64,000 nucleotides of DNA from Poriferisodalis sp965203655 (GTDB lineage Bacteria > Actinomycetota > Acidimicrobiia > Acidimicrobiales > Poriferisodalaceae), in assembly GCF_965203655.1 (NCBI RefSeq), contig NZ_CBDBDD010000005.1, forward strand, positions 124,001 to 188,000, given 5' to 3'. Of the stretch, positions 35,757 to 44,298 are shown one piece after another. Made by a program: the position numbers and the translations under genes. The notes below the pieces were generated by a model. It did no database searches. It had not been told where the DNA came from and saw nothing but the letters and a program-made list of their open reading frames with translations. Position 1 is the stretch's first letter. The number at the start of each line of letters is the position of its first letter.

Positions 35757-36634
35757 GCCTCGATCAATCGGGCGTGCGTCAAGAACCCGGTGTGGGCGAC
35801 CATGCGATGATCCGGCCGCACCGAGGCCCCCTTCACATGCCAGCTCCGGTGCAGGACCTCGATGGTCTCGATCAGCGCCCATGGACCGTCGTCGAGCGCC
35901 CTGCGCAGCTGCTGTACCTGGGTCACCGACGGGTTGTAGGCAACCAGGATCCCGCCACGTCGCATCGTGGAGACCAGGTGCCCCACCACCCGCCACGGCT
36001 CGGGGATGTCCAGCACAGCCCGGTCGTAGCAAGCACTGTGTGCAGTCGCCGCTGTAGGCGTTGCCGCGCCTGCAGTGAGACGGGGAGGATCCACTGCGTC
36101 ATACGCATCGCGCAGCTGGACGTCGTAGCGACTGAGCGCCTCGCTCCCCGCCGCAGCCGCCACGTTCGCCTGGGCCCGCTCAGCAAAGTCCTGTCGTAGC
36201 TCGTAGCCGGTGACCACCGCGCCGCCGCGCAGCAAAGTCGCTGACAGTGCACCCGAGCCGACGCCGGTCTCGAATACCGACATCCCTGCACGCACGTCAG
36301 CGAGCATCCAGATTGCGCCGAGGTCTTTCGGGTAGATGACTTGCGCTCCCCGCGGCATCTTCAGCACCTGATCGGCAAGCGTCGGCCTCACCACCACGAA
36401 CCGTGCTCCTGAGCCACTGCGGAACTGCGAGCCCTCACCGGACCCGATGATCTCGTCGTGGCGGACCACGCCCGCATGAGTGTGGAATTCGCCGCCGTGT
36501 TGCAACGCGACCAAGTAGCGACGTTGCCGACTGTCGATCATGAGCACTGTCTCGCCAGACCGCAACTCGCCCGCCGGAGTCTCATCGTCCGCCTCGAGGG
36601 ACGGGTGCCGGGGGGCTTCGCCGGTGCCGCTCAC
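35753..36634 (-). CDS. trmI: tRNA (adenine-58-N1)-methyltransferase TrmI
   Basis: A 293-residue S-adenosylmethionine enzyme that methylates N1 of A58 in the T-loop of tRNAs. The N-terminal beta domain (GETVLMIDSRQRRYLVAL, HTHAGVVRHDEIIG) is typical, and the Rossmann domain has the SAM motif VFETGVGSGALS and YELRQDFAERAQANV. PEPWRVVGHLV is the family's catalytic-site strand. GTG 36634 overlaps the upstream stop (GTGA). The gene usually lies near the proteasome genes in actinobacteria, as here. Confidence 0.95.
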   Translation of the reverse strand: MSGTGEAPRHPSLEADDETPAGELRSGETVLMIDSRQRRYLVALQHGGEFHTHAGVVRHDEIIGSGEGSQFRSGSGARFVVVRPTLADQVLKMPRGAQVIYPKDLGAIWMLADVRAGMSVFETGVGSGALSATLLRGGAVVTGYELRQDFAERAQANVAAAAGSEALSRYDVQLRDAYDAVDPPRLTAGAATPTAATAHSACYDRAVLDIPEPWRVVGHLVSTMRRGGILVAYNPSVTQVQQLRRALDDGPWALIETIEVLHRSWHVKGASVRPDHRMVAHTGFLTHARLIEA

Positions 36635-36882
36635 ACGTGATCCGCCGGCGGATCTTTCTCGTCGCCCCCGCGCGGTAGGTGCTCAATGGTGAGACGCTCG
36701 CCGGGTGCCAGCTCGCCGCGGTACACCACCTCGCGCTCACGTCGCGACAGCCTCACCAGCAGCTTCAGCCCGCTGGCGGCGATCGCCACGCCGAGCCAGA
36801 TCCCGCTGCCCGAACGTGCTCGCTTCCACACGGCCCCGAAGGCTCGATCCCGCAGACGCCCTAAGCCAGCCACCGAAGCCAT
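36631..36882 (-). CDS. Small single-span membrane protein
   Basis: An 83-residue protein with a basic N-terminus (RLRDRAFGAVWKRAR), one hydrophobic helix (SGIWLGVAIAASGLKLLVRL) and a soluble C-terminus (YRGELAPGERLTIEHLPRG). ATG 36882 preceded by GGCGGGGG is preferred; GTG 36888 is possible. The stop overlaps the trmI start. No family recognised. Its place beside two other small membrane proteins suggests an envelope-related operon segment. Confidence 0.7.
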   Translation of the reverse strand: MASVAGLGRLRDRAFGAVWKRARSGSGIWLGVAIAASGLKLLVRLSRREREVVYRGELAPGERLTIEHLPRGGDEKDPPADHV

Positions 36883-36904
36883 GCTCACCCCCGCCTTGAC
36901 CCTC

Positions 36905-37135
36905 TCAAGCCCGGACAACCTCGACGATGGTGCTTCGCTTGCGCCCGCGACGACGCCCGAACAGGAACGCCGCCAGCACCAGACTGGTGCCGACCGCTGC
37001 GGCAACGGCAACAGCGGCACTCGACAACTGTTCCGCAGTGTCGCCCGCACCCCCGACGAGCTGCCGCACCCGGGCCGTGATGTCTGCCTGAGTGATGCGC
37101 TGGTCCTCGGCTTCCCCAAAGTCGTTGTCAGCCAC
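36905..37135 (-). CDS. Small membrane protein next to the Holin-X gene
   Basis: A 76-residue protein: acidic N-terminal half (DNDFGEAEDQRITQADITAR), then a single span (AAVAVAAAVGTSLVLAAFLF) and a basic cytoplasmic end (GRRRGRKR). GTG 37135 is preceded by GAAGAGGG and overlaps the stop of the holin-like gene by eight bases, so the two are coupled. Function unknown. Confidence 0.7.
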   Translation of the reverse strand: MADNDFGEAEDQRITQADITARVRQLVGGAGDTAEQLSSAAVAVAAAVGTSLVLAAFLFGRRRGRKRSTIVEVVRA

Positions 37136-37517
37136 CGTCGCCCTCTTCGCTGTCGTCATCTGCTGCGCTGCCGGCAATCCCGTTGGCGCCCTGTGCGTCT
37201 CGGGTCGGCTTGATCGCCCGCGCCAGCACGATGATCGCCACAATGAGCACGGCCGCACCCGCCAGGTGCGGCACGAATGACCAGTTGGCCCCGAAGATGC
37301 TTGTCTCGCTCTGCAAGGCTCGCATCAGGGCGAGCGCAGCCAGCACGATGGACACGCTGACGGCGATCGCTCCAGCCAGACCGAAGAACAGGTAGCGGCC
37401 GAGCCCGCGCAGCGGGCCCACCGTCTCCTGCACGACGTACGCCCGCAACATGGCGACCAGTTCGGAAAGCTCGGCTCTCAGGCCGACGTCTCGTCGAGGC
37501 ACAGTTCGCTCTGGCAC
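37128..37517 (-). CDS. Actinobacterial Holin-X / phage-holin-superfamily membrane protein
   Basis: A 129-residue protein with two membrane helices (YLFFGLAGAIAVSVSIVLAAL and HLAGAAVLIVAIIVLARAI) after an amphipathic N-terminus (ELSELVAMLRAYVVQETVGP). This arrangement fits the putative actinobacterial Holin-X family; no phage genes lie nearby, so a chromosomal membrane role is likelier than cell lysis. The C-terminus is acidic. Starts with GTG 37517. Confidence 0.78.
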   Translation of the reverse strand: MPERTVPRRDVGLRAELSELVAMLRAYVVQETVGPLRGLGRYLFFGLAGAIAVSVSIVLAALALMRALQSETSIFGANWSFVPHLAGAAVLIVAIIVLARAIKPTRDAQGANGIAGSAADDDSEEGDGG

Positions 37518-37561
37518 CGTCCGCCGGGATCGAGCGGGCCGCCTTGGCCCGCGGGGCGACG

Positions 37562-38209
37562 CTACCGGCCGCCCATCAGTTCTTCCACGCCGTCGAGCAC
37601 GCCCGTCATGACCTCAACGCGCCGTGCCGGATCGGGCGCGCACAGCATGGCGTGACGGTCGAAGGGCCCAGCCGGCACCAGTGCCGCGAGTTGGAAGGAC
37701 CAAGCCGTTGGATCGGCATCATCTTCCGCGAGCTGCGCAAGGCGATCATCGATCGCCGCCGACTCGGCCGCCGTGACGCCGAGCGCGCCGATCTCTGACG
37801 CCAGCGCTCGGAGCCGTCGCAGCCGTGCCACGAGCACCCGGCGCTCCGGTTCGCCGATGTCGGCAGGCTCATCAGGCCACCCGGCGGCGAGCGCCTGGGG
37901 GTACGGATCGTCCGGCAGCCACTCGAGGATCTGGATTCGCTGGCCGCCTGTGGCGAGCATCACCCAGCGACCGTCAGGCAGTTCTTGATACTGGGAGATC
38001 GTGGCGAGGCAACCTACGTCGGAACGCACATCCCCTCCACCGACCTCGCTGCCGCGTTCGATCATGACGACCCCGAACGGCTCGTCATTGTCGGTGCAGC
38101 GCCGGGCCAATGCACGGTAGCGAGGCTCGAAAATGTGCAGCGGCAGCACTGCCCCAGGCAGCAGCGGCGAACCCAGCGGGAACATCGGCCGTACGTTGCG
38201 GCTGGCCAT
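37562..38209 (-). CDS. Lon N-terminal-domain-like protein
   Basis: A 215-residue protein made of the substrate-binding N-terminal domain of Lon without ATPase or protease parts. FPLGSPLLPGAVLPLHIFEPRY is the classic opening of the domain, and ERGSEVGGGDVRSDVGCLATI follows. GGGAGGC five bases before the ATG at 38209 fixes the start; a longer frame would overlap dacB. Such stand-alone proteins (for example YcaQ/ LONRF-like bacterial members) have no settled role. Confidence 0.9.
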   Translation of the reverse strand: MASRNVRPMFPLGSPLLPGAVLPLHIFEPRYRALARRCTDNDEPFGVVMIERGSEVGGGDVRSDVGCLATISQYQELPDGRWVMLATGGQRIQILEWLPDDPYPQALAAGWPDEPADIGEPERRVLVARLRRLRALASEIGALGVTAAESAAIDDRLAQLAEDDADPTAWSFQLAALVPAGPFDRHAMLCAPDPARRVEVMTGVLDGVEELMGGR

Positions 38210-38261
38210 CTCAGCCTCCCGCGCAGCACCGGGAGCCGTCTGCTCAGGGTCGGGACAGCCC

Positions 38262-39731
38262 TCAGGAGGAACCATGCGCCAATCCTCGCAGGGCATCGAG
38301 GTCGCCGACGGGGTAACGCAGCAGCTGACCGGCCAAGGACTCTTGAAGTTCGAGACCGAGGCGGGAATCAGCCGGCACGTTGTTGAGGATCTGGGCGAAG
38401 ACGACCGTCCCACTGTCAGTCTCGATGTAGCCCGCCAACGAATTGACCCCGGTCAGCAGACCGGTCTTGGCGTGCAATCTGCCTGCCACCGGGTGCTCGG
38501 CGAATCGGTGCGACAGCGTGCCCGTTTGCGCTGCGATCGGCAGTCCCGCCAGAACGGCAGAATCGGTTCCCAGCCGTTCGATCAGGGCGGCCAGGAAGCT
38601 GCAGGTCACCAGGTTTCCCCGATCCAGCCCCGACCCGTCCATGACGGTGGGCGACAACTCCGAAGGCAGCATTTCGGACACGATCCGGGCGGCTGCAGCG
38701 GCTCCCGCAGGCGTCGATCCTTCCCCCGCGCTGCGCAAACCGATCTCCCGCAGCACTAGCTCGGCGGTGGTGTTGTCGCTCTCGCGCAGCATCTGCTGGA
38801 TGATCTCGATCATCGGCGGCGACGTCAGGCGCGCAATCTCAGTCATGCCGCTCGGGGCCGTCGACACCACCAGGTCGGCTTCCACAGCGACACCGCGCAC
38901 CCGCAGCAGATCAGCGAGCGTCGAGACAAACCAGCGTGCTGGCTGCTCGGCTGCGGTGAGCGCAGTGGTGAAGCCGGTGATGCCGTCGTTGAGGCTCAGT
39001 GCCGACAGCGGCCCACTGTGCAGCCGGCTGATGTACCGCTGGGGCCACGTCTCGGGAAAGCGTGTTGTGTCGTAGCGCGATTCGTCCGCAATGAGCCGCC
39101 CGCTGAGCGACTCGACCCCCAGCCCGACGATCTGGTCCGCGAGATCTTCCATCGGCGTGCGCAACTGCGGTTGGCGCCGGTGGGAGTCCGCGTATGACTG
39201 CGTCATGATCAGCGGGTCGCCACCGCCGATGACCCAAACTGTGCCGTCCAGCGCGCCGTCGGCGACCTCAGCGTCGGTGAGGACCTGGGTCACCATCCGC
39301 TCGTCGGGATCCGCGACCGCAAGTGCAGCGGCGGCAGTGATGAGCTTCTGTACCGACGCCGGGATCACCGGTTCGACATCGCTGGAGAAGACCTCCTCGC
39401 CGTCGATCCAGATCGCCAGGCAGTGCGGCTGAGGCCAATCCGAGCTGAATGCCGTCATCTCCCTGCCGATGATGTGACGCTGCATTGCGCGCCACAGCGC
39501 CTGCGGTGCCCGTTCCGCACGCAGCAGCGGCAACATCGCGACTCCTGCTTCGGCTTCGACGGCGACTGCATCTGCGGGTTCGTTTGGTGCAGGCAGCACG
39601 GGCGTTCGCAGCGACAGCGCATGCGCCTCTGCCTCGTCCGCGGCTCCGCTCATCCGAACTGCTGCCACCGTGGGCAGCAAGCCAGCCGCTGCTGTCAGCA
39701 GCACCAGTAGCGCCGTACGCAGGACTCTCAC
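38262..39731 (-). CDS. dacB: D-alanyl-D-alanine carboxypeptidase/endopeptidase (PBP4 type)
   Basis: A 489-residue class C penicillin-binding protein (S13) that trims peptidoglycan stems or cleaves crosslinks outside the cell. Signal peptide at 1-24. Active-site motifs are SVQK at 126-129 (Ser acyl site and Lys), SDN in RESDNTTAEL, and KTG in LHAKTGLLTG. GTG 39731 overlaps the ROK stop (GTGA). Its neighbours include a Lon-N-like protein and envelope proteins. Confidence 0.94.
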   Translation of the reverse strand: MRVLRTALLVLLTAAAGLLPTVAAVRMSGAADEAEAHALSLRTPVLPAPNEPADAVAVEAEAGVAMLPLLRAERAPQALWRAMQRHIIGREMTAFSSDWPQPHCLAIWIDGEEVFSSDVEPVIPASVQKLITAAAALAVADPDERMVTQVLTDAEVADGALDGTVWVIGGGDPLIMTQSYADSHRRQPQLRTPMEDLADQIVGLGVESLSGRLIADESRYDTTRFPETWPQRYISRLHSGPLSALSLNDGITGFTTALTAAEQPARWFVSTLADLLRVRGVAVEADLVVSTAPSGMTEIARLTSPPMIEIIQQMLRESDNTTAELVLREIGLRSAGEGSTPAGAAAAARIVSEMLPSELSPTVMDGSGLDRGNLVTCSFLAALIERLGTDSAVLAGLPIAAQTGTLSHRFAEHPVAGRLHAKTGLLTGVNSLAGYIETDSGTVVFAQILNNVPADSRLGLELQESLAGQLLRYPVGDLDALRGLAHGSS

Positions 39732-40675
39732 GCCACCTCGGCAGGGTTGCCAAAGGCGGCACTGTCCCCCTCCGCGCCGCCAAGGGCGGCGCCGAGCGCC
39801 GCCGACAGCTCACCAGCCTCCGATCGGACAACCGCCGGCCGCGACTCGGCTGTGCGGCCGATGAGCATCTCTCCCAAGTGCTCGTCGACCGGTCCGGCGA
39901 GCAGGTCCCAATCCTCGCTGATACCGCCGCCGATGACCACCATTTCCGGATCGGTCAGGACACAGAGATTCGAGATGCCGAGCGCCAGCCAATGGGAGAA
40001 CTCGTGCAACACCGCTTGCGCTCCGACGTCGCCCACGCTAGCCGCCGCTGTGACATCGGGGCCTGTGATCCCCGGACCGAGGCGCTCGACTGCCAGCCGA
40101 TCCAGCGCTGAGCCAGACGCATACATCTCCCAGCAGCCCCGTCTGCCGCAAGGGCAGACACGCCCGCCGGCCTCGACGATCATGTGCCCTGGCTCTCCGG
40201 CCAGCCCGCTGGCACCGCGCAAGACTTCGCCGTCAACCATGAACGCCCCGCCGATACCGGTGCCGACCGCCACCATCACGCCGTGGCGGATGCCCTGCGC
40301 CGCGCCGAACTGGAGCTCCCATCGGGCAGCACAGTTGACCTCGTTGTCGAAGCTGACTGGCATCCCCAGAGCCGCACTCAGATCGGCTCCGATGGTCGCT
40401 CCATCCACCCCCACGAGGTTCGGCGAGACTGTCACGACGCCGGCGGTGGAGATGAGCCCGGCCATGCCGACGCCGATCGTGACCGGCTCCGTTGCCGGCG
40501 CAAGCTCATGCGCCATCGCAACCAAGGTGTCCACCAGGTTGTCGGCACCCGCAGGGGTGACTTCGCGCAGCGTCTGTGCCGCCGCGTCGCCGTCAGAGGT
40601 GGCTACGCCGAGGATCTTCGTGCCACCGACATCGAAGCCGAGACGCGTCAAGGGGGCGCCCGACGTGCTCCTCAC
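39728..40675 (-). CDS. ROK-family sugar kinase (glucokinase-like)
   Basis: A 315-residue sugar kinase. The phosphate-binding DVGGTKILG is near residue 15, the catalytic-site NEVNCAARWEL near 112, GTGIGGAFMVDGEV near 140, and the ROK zinc motif CPCGRRGCWE near 170. Glucose, mannose or N-acetyl sugars are possible; the ROK family does not allow a firmer call. No DNA-binding domain is present, so it is an enzyme rather than a repressor. Precedes dacB with a GTGA overlap. Confidence 0.93.
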   Translation of the reverse strand: MRSTSGAPLTRLGFDVGGTKILGVATSDGDAAAQTLREVTPAGADNLVDTLVAMAHELAPATEPVTIGVGMAGLISTAGVVTVSPNLVGVDGATIGADLSAALGMPVSFDNEVNCAARWELQFGAAQGIRHGVMVAVGTGIGGAFMVDGEVLRGASGLAGEPGHMIVEAGGRVCPCGRRGCWEMYASGSALDRLAVERLGPGITGPDVTAAASVGDVGAQAVLHEFSHWLALGISNLCVLTDPEMVVIGGGISEDWDLLAGPVDEHLGEMLIGRTAESRPAVVRSEAGELSAALGAALGGAEGDSAAFGNPAEVA

Positions 40676-40744
40676 ATGTGCCGCCTCGTTCCGAGCGACG
40701 CCCGCCTCGGAGGTGGGTCGCCGGCCACGGTGCGGCCCCGCGAC

Positions 40745-41227
40745 TTACAGCTTGCCGAGGATCGAGGCGCAGCTGGACACGGCGACGCCGCCGCCTTCCT
40801 CGACCTCGAGTGCCGTCACCGTGCCGTCCTCGATCACTGCGGCGTAGCGGCGCGACCGCATACCCAGCCCGAAGCCCGATCCATCCATGACCAGACCCAT
40901 GGCCTCGGCGAACTCGCCGTTGCCGTCGGCGGCCATCTCTATTCCCTCTGCGCCCTGCGCCTGCGCCCACGCGCCCATCGTCCATGCGTCGTTCACCGAG
41001 ACGCAGACGATCTTGTCGACGCCCTTGCCGGCAAGCTCGGAAGCACCTTCGACATATCCGGGCAGGTGGACATTGCTGCAGCCGGGGGTAAAGGCACCGG
41101 GCACACCGAACAGCACGACCTTGCCGCTGCCAAGCATCTCGCTGGACTGCACCGGCGCCGGCATGCCGCCGTCGTCCAGCACTCGCAAAGTCACCTCGGG
41201 AATCTGGTCGCCAACCTGTACCGCCAT
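40745..41227 (-). CDS. Peroxiredoxin (Prx5/AhpE-like)
   Basis: A 160-residue thiol peroxidase. The N-terminus VGDQIPEVTLRVLDD is typical; the peroxidatic Cys50 is in VPGAFTPGCSNVHLPGY, where the usual Thr-Pro-Thr-Cys reads TPGC. A second Cys153 near the C-terminus (SSCASIL) can act as the resolving residue. It detoxifies H2O2 or alkyl hydroperoxides. ATG 41227 opens a single gene 70 bases upstream of the ROK gene on the same strand; it may be the first gene of that operon. Confidence 0.92.
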   Translation of the reverse strand: MAVQVGDQIPEVTLRVLDDGGMPAPVQSSEMLGSGKVVLFGVPGAFTPGCSNVHLPGYVEGASELAGKGVDKIVCVSVNDAWTMGAWAQAQGAEGIEMAADGNGEFAEAMGLVMDGSGFGLGMRSRRYAAVIEDGTVTALEVEEGGGVAVSSCASILGKL

Positions 41228-41323
41228 CTCGCTTCTCCGTTCATATCGGTCGTTCTTGCGAAGAGTGGCCCGAAGCGTACCGGCACCGCCGCATGCGGAT
41301 CGGGGTGCCCACGGCAGACCTCC

Positions 41324-41971
41324 CTAGTTGTGCAGGCTCAGCTCCCCGACGGGCGGTCCGACACTGCGTATCCACCCCAGCAGCTCGTCGTAGTCGTCGG
41401 TGCTCGGCAGATCGGGGTTCGTCTCGGCGACCGCAGGGGGGCACCGGAACAGGCTCGCTGCGTCTGCCGCACGCAACATTGTCAGATCGTTGTAGGAATC
41501 CCCGACAGCAGTCACGTGATAGTTGAGGCTCCGATAGGACTCCACGGCGCGCCGCTTGGCGTCATCGACCCTGCGACGCCATCCCGCGAGGCGGCCATCG
41601 ACCACATCGAGCCGGTGACACAGCAGGTGCGGGTAGCCCATCAGCTCCAAGAAGTGATCGTCGAACTGCTCGAAGGTGTCCGACAGCAGTACGACCACCC
41701 ACCGCCGGCGCAGATCATCGAGGAACTCACGCGCACCCGGCAGCAGCGGCAGCTCGGCGATCACCTCCCTGATCTGGTCGAGCGACACATCGTGATCGTT
41801 CAGCACATCGAACCGGTACTGCATCAACGCGTCGTAGTCCGGCTCATCCCGCGTGGTCCGTCGGAGTTCATCGATGCCGGTGCGCTCGGCCACCGCGATC
41901 CAGATTTCGGGCGTCAGCACGCCCTCCATGTCCAATGCGATGACCCTCTGCACGAGCGCCGATTCTGTCAT
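41324..41971 (-). CDS. thrH: ThrH-type phosphoserine/homoserine phosphatase (HAD superfamily)
   Basis: A 215-residue HAD phosphatase matching ThrH, which in Pseudomonas acts as a phosphoserine phosphatase and phosphoserine:homoserine phosphotransferase. Motif I is ALDMEGVLTPEIW with Asp14 and Glu16 in the ThrH-specific DxE pattern; TRDEPDYDALMQYR is a ThrH signature; motif II LLSDTFEQF and motif III GDSYNDLTML follow. ATG 41971 gives a length close to the 205-residue reference; an ATG six codons earlier is possible. The gene is divergent from the VOC gene. Confidence 0.9.
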   Translation of the reverse strand: MTESALVQRVIALDMEGVLTPEIWIAVAERTGIDELRRTTRDEPDYDALMQYRFDVLNDHDVSLDQIREVIAELPLLPGAREFLDDLRRRWVVVLLSDTFEQFDDHFLELMGYPHLLCHRLDVVDGRLAGWRRRVDDAKRRAVESYRSLNYHVTAVGDSYNDLTMLRAADAASLFRCPPAVAETNPDLPSTDDYDELLGWIRSVGPPVGELSLHN

Positions 41972-42110
41972 GCGCAGACTTGCCTTCTGCATCTTCGACC
42001 GGCAACGATCCACGGGACGACTCGACGGCGTCGAGCTGGACCGACAGCGCACGTTGCCATAGGGATCGCAACTAGGGTCACATCAGGACGACTGGCGCGA
42101 GGAGGCCGCC

Positions 42111-42647
42111 ATGGCCAAGCCCATCAAGATGGCTCACGCGGTGTTCCGCACCGATGACATCAAGCGGGTTCAGGACTGGTGGTGCACCGTCCTCGAGGCC
42201 AAGGTCGTCCACGACGGTGGCTTCATCTCGTTCATCTCATTCGACGACGAGCATCACCGCCTCGCGTTCGTCCAGCGAGGCAAGCCCGGCGACTTCGACG
42301 CCCACAAGGGGAATCTCGACCACATCGCCTACTCCATGGGCAGCTTCGGCGACCTCATGGACCTGTATGCGCGGCTGAAGGACGAGGACATCCTGCCGGT
42401 GCGCAGCATCAACCACGGGCCGACGACGTCGTTGTACTACGCCGACCCCGACGGCAATGGCGTGGAATTCCAGATCGAGAACTACGCCACGATGGAAGAG
42501 TGCGTCGAGTTCATCCAGGGTCCGACGTTCGCCGAGAACCCGATCGGAATCCTGTTCGACCCCGATCTGCTGCTCAAGCGATTCCGTCGCGGCGACCCGC
42601 TGGCCGAGCTCGTCAAGCAAGGGTCCGCTCCGGTAGCGGCGAGCTGA
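42111..42647 (+). CDS. VOC-family extradiol dioxygenase-like protein
   Basis: A 178-residue vicinal-oxygen-chelate protein. Candidate metal ligands are His9 (KMAHAVFRT), His71 (GNLDHIAYS) and Glu119 (GVEFQIENYA), the 2-His-1-Glu set of type I extradiol dioxygenases and glyoxalase-like enzymes. One VOC domain plus a C-terminal helical segment is shorter than a classic biphenyl-diol dioxygenase. It probably acts on aromatic or ketone-containing metabolites. GAGGAGG before the ATG. The gene stands divergent from thrH. Confidence 0.88.
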   Translation: MAKPIKMAHAVFRTDDIKRVQDWWCTVLEAKVVHDGGFISFISFDDEHHRLAFVQRGKPGDFDAHKGNLDHIAYSMGSFGDLMDLYARLKDEDILPVRSINHGPTTSLYYADPDGNGVEFQIENYATMEECVEFIQGPTFAENPIGILFDPDLLLKRFRRGDPLAELVKQGSAPVAAS

Positions 42648-42760
42648 TTCACCCGACGCGCATGTGAGCGTGCCCCCCGAGGGCATGTTCGTGTGCCGTT
42701 CCCGTATCGTGAGATCGAGCCTCGCGGCCGCTCAGGTTGCACACCCCTCGGAGGCATCTG

Positions 42761-43924
42761 GTGAGCACAACGGTCCATCGCAACGTCTACATGACCGACG
42801 AGCTGCAGGCGATCTACGACCAGACGGTCACCTTCGTCGCCAATGAGGTCACACCGGTCGGTGACGCCTGGGAAGAAGACGGCCAGGTGCCCCGCGAGAT
42901 CTACAAGCGCATGGGCGAGCTGGGGATGTTCTCGCTGCGCGTGCCCGAGCGGTGGGGCGGGCTCGGCCTCGGCCCTCTTGCCTCAGCGACGTTCGCCGAA
43001 GCGCTCGGCACCTCCACCTACGCAGGATTCGAGGCGAACATCTTGGTGCACACGGACATGGCGTTGCCGCACCTGCTAAATGCAGGCACCGACGAGCAGC
43101 TCGAACGCTGGCTGCCGTCGATCCAGACCGGCGACACCATGATGTGCATCGGCGTCACCGAGCCTGACGCGGGATCCGATGTGGCGGGATTGCGCACGAC
43201 CGCGGTGCCCGACGGCGACGGCTGGCGTCTCAACGGCACCAAGACGTTCATTACCGGCGCCGTGTATGGCGATGTGATCGCACTGGCAGCGCGCACGAAC
43301 CCCGACGACCGCTACGGGATCTCCATGTTCCTAGTTCCGACCAGCGCGGACGGGTTCGAGGTGGCCAACAAGCTCGACAAGCACGGCTGGCGCTGCTCTG
43401 ACACTGCCGAACTCGTGCTGCACGATGTGTGGCTGGGCAGCGATCACCTGCTCGGCGAGGTGCACCGGGGCTTCTACGCCGCCATGCAGAACTTCCAAAA
43501 CGAGCGGATGGTCATCGTCGGGATGGGCATCGGCGCAGCGCAGGTGGCCATCGATCTGACCAACGCGTACACCCAGCAGCGCAAGGCCTTCGACAGCACG
43601 CTGTACGATCTCGGGGCCATCCGCCAGCGCATGGCGATGAATCAGGCCAAGGTGGACGCTGCGCGAGCTTCGATGTATCACGCTGCATGGCTCAAGGAGC
43701 AGGGCATCGACGCGACGAAAGAGATGTCTGGGGTCAAGGCGTTCGGTGCCGAGGTCGTGAATCAGGTGATGTACGACTGCATGCAGTTCCATGGCGGCAT
43801 CGGCTACATGCGTGAGTCGACCATCGAGCGGATGTGCCGCGACGCCCGCCTCCTGCCAATCGGCGGCGGCGCCACTGAGGTCATGCTCGAAGAAGTCGCC
43901 AAGCGCAGCTACGTCGACATCTGA
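42761..43924 (+). CDS. Acyl-CoA dehydrogenase
   Basis: A 387-residue flavoenzyme that oxidises acyl-CoA to enoyl-CoA with FAD. IGVTEPDAGSDVAGL near residue 135 is the FAD/substrate signature; WRLNGTKTFITGA and DKHGWRCSDTAELVLHDV follow; MQFHGGIGYMRESTIERMCRDAR and the catalytic Glu region GGGATEVMLEEVAKR are near the C-terminus. GTG 42761 with GGAGGC at the right spacing fixes the start; the frame is open slightly upstream. Acyl-chain length cannot be read. Confidence 0.94.
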   Translation: MSTTVHRNVYMTDELQAIYDQTVTFVANEVTPVGDAWEEDGQVPREIYKRMGELGMFSLRVPERWGGLGLGPLASATFAEALGTSTYAGFEANILVHTDMALPHLLNAGTDEQLERWLPSIQTGDTMMCIGVTEPDAGSDVAGLRTTAVPDGDGWRLNGTKTFITGAVYGDVIALAARTNPDDRYGISMFLVPTSADGFEVANKLDKHGWRCSDTAELVLHDVWLGSDHLLGEVHRGFYAAMQNFQNERMVIVGMGIGAAQVAIDLTNAYTQQRKAFDSTLYDLGAIRQRMAMNQAKVDAARASMYHAAWLKEQGIDATKEMSGVKAFGAEVVNQVMYDCMQFHGGIGYMRESTIERMCRDARLLPIGGGATEVMLEEVAKRSYVDI

Positions 43925-44121
43925 GCCGGCCCGGGCGCTGAGGCCCGAAGACGCTGGCCGCCGAAGATCAAGCAGGCTCTGCCGGGCGTGTGGTAGCATC
44001 CCGCCATGAGTTCCACCCCTCGGGGTGCCACAGGGGTTCATCGCAGAGGCTATCGTCGGGGGGTCGATCGCGGCCCCGCAGCGTGCCGCATTCAGCAGCG
44101 CTGCCTTCGTCGAGGAGGGCG

Positions 44122-44298
44122 ATGGCAGACCGTCCCCCGGGGGGGGGGGGGGTAGCGGAATTCTCTGCCGGCTGGTACGACAGCGGCACGGTCGTGATCA
44201 ACCGCGGCCCTGAGGAGAGACGCGGCTGCAAGGCGCCATTCAACGACCCGTGCTTCAACCCGTCCGGGTGGCTCGCGATAGAGCGAGCGTGCCAATGA
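44122..44298 (+). CDS. Small protein spanning a 14-G tract, with duplicated C-terminal motif
   Basis: A 58-residue frame from ATG 44122, preceded by GAGGAGGG. It reads through a run of 14 G (codons for PPGGGGV) and ends in NDPCFNPSGWLAIERACQ; the same motif ends the next protein. The stop overlaps the next start as ATGA, which argues that this frame is translated. The other two frames upstream of the G run differ: one frame (from GTG 44025) looks coding-like and would join this C-terminus if the run had 12 or 15 G. So the true N-terminus may be longer and may depend on tract length. Function unknown. Confidence 0.45.
   Translation: MADRPPGGGGVAEFSAGWYDSGTVVINRGPEERRGCKAPFNDPCFNPSGWLAIERACQ
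44139..44152 (+). repeat. Fourteen-base poly-G homopolymer
   Basis: Five C (44134-44138) are followed by 14 consecutive G, inside a small coupled frame. Tracts this long are unstable by slipped-strand mispairing in organisms that use phase variation. It may also be an assembly or sequencing artefact, since homopolymers are often miscounted. Confidence 0.85.
44244..44291 (+). repeat. Duplicated 48-base segment, copy 1
   Basis: This segment matches 45359-45406 at 45 of 48 positions (two differences in the fourth and fifth codons, one near the end). It encodes the DPCxNPSGWLAIE motif that ends both proteins. Identity this high in DNA suggests a recent copy or gene conversion, not just conserved protein sequence. 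Confidence 0.9.

Noticed and set aside
37128..37517. Prophage remnant suggested by a holin-like protein
   Set aside because: No phage genes are nearby and the family is widespread as a chromosomal membrane protein in actinobacteria.
43990..44121. Start of the small poly-G gene at GTG 43990
   Set aside because: This frame has poor third-position GC and no ribosome binding site; ATG 44122 has GAGGAGGG just before it. It remains possible that a longer N-terminus is used if the G run changes length.
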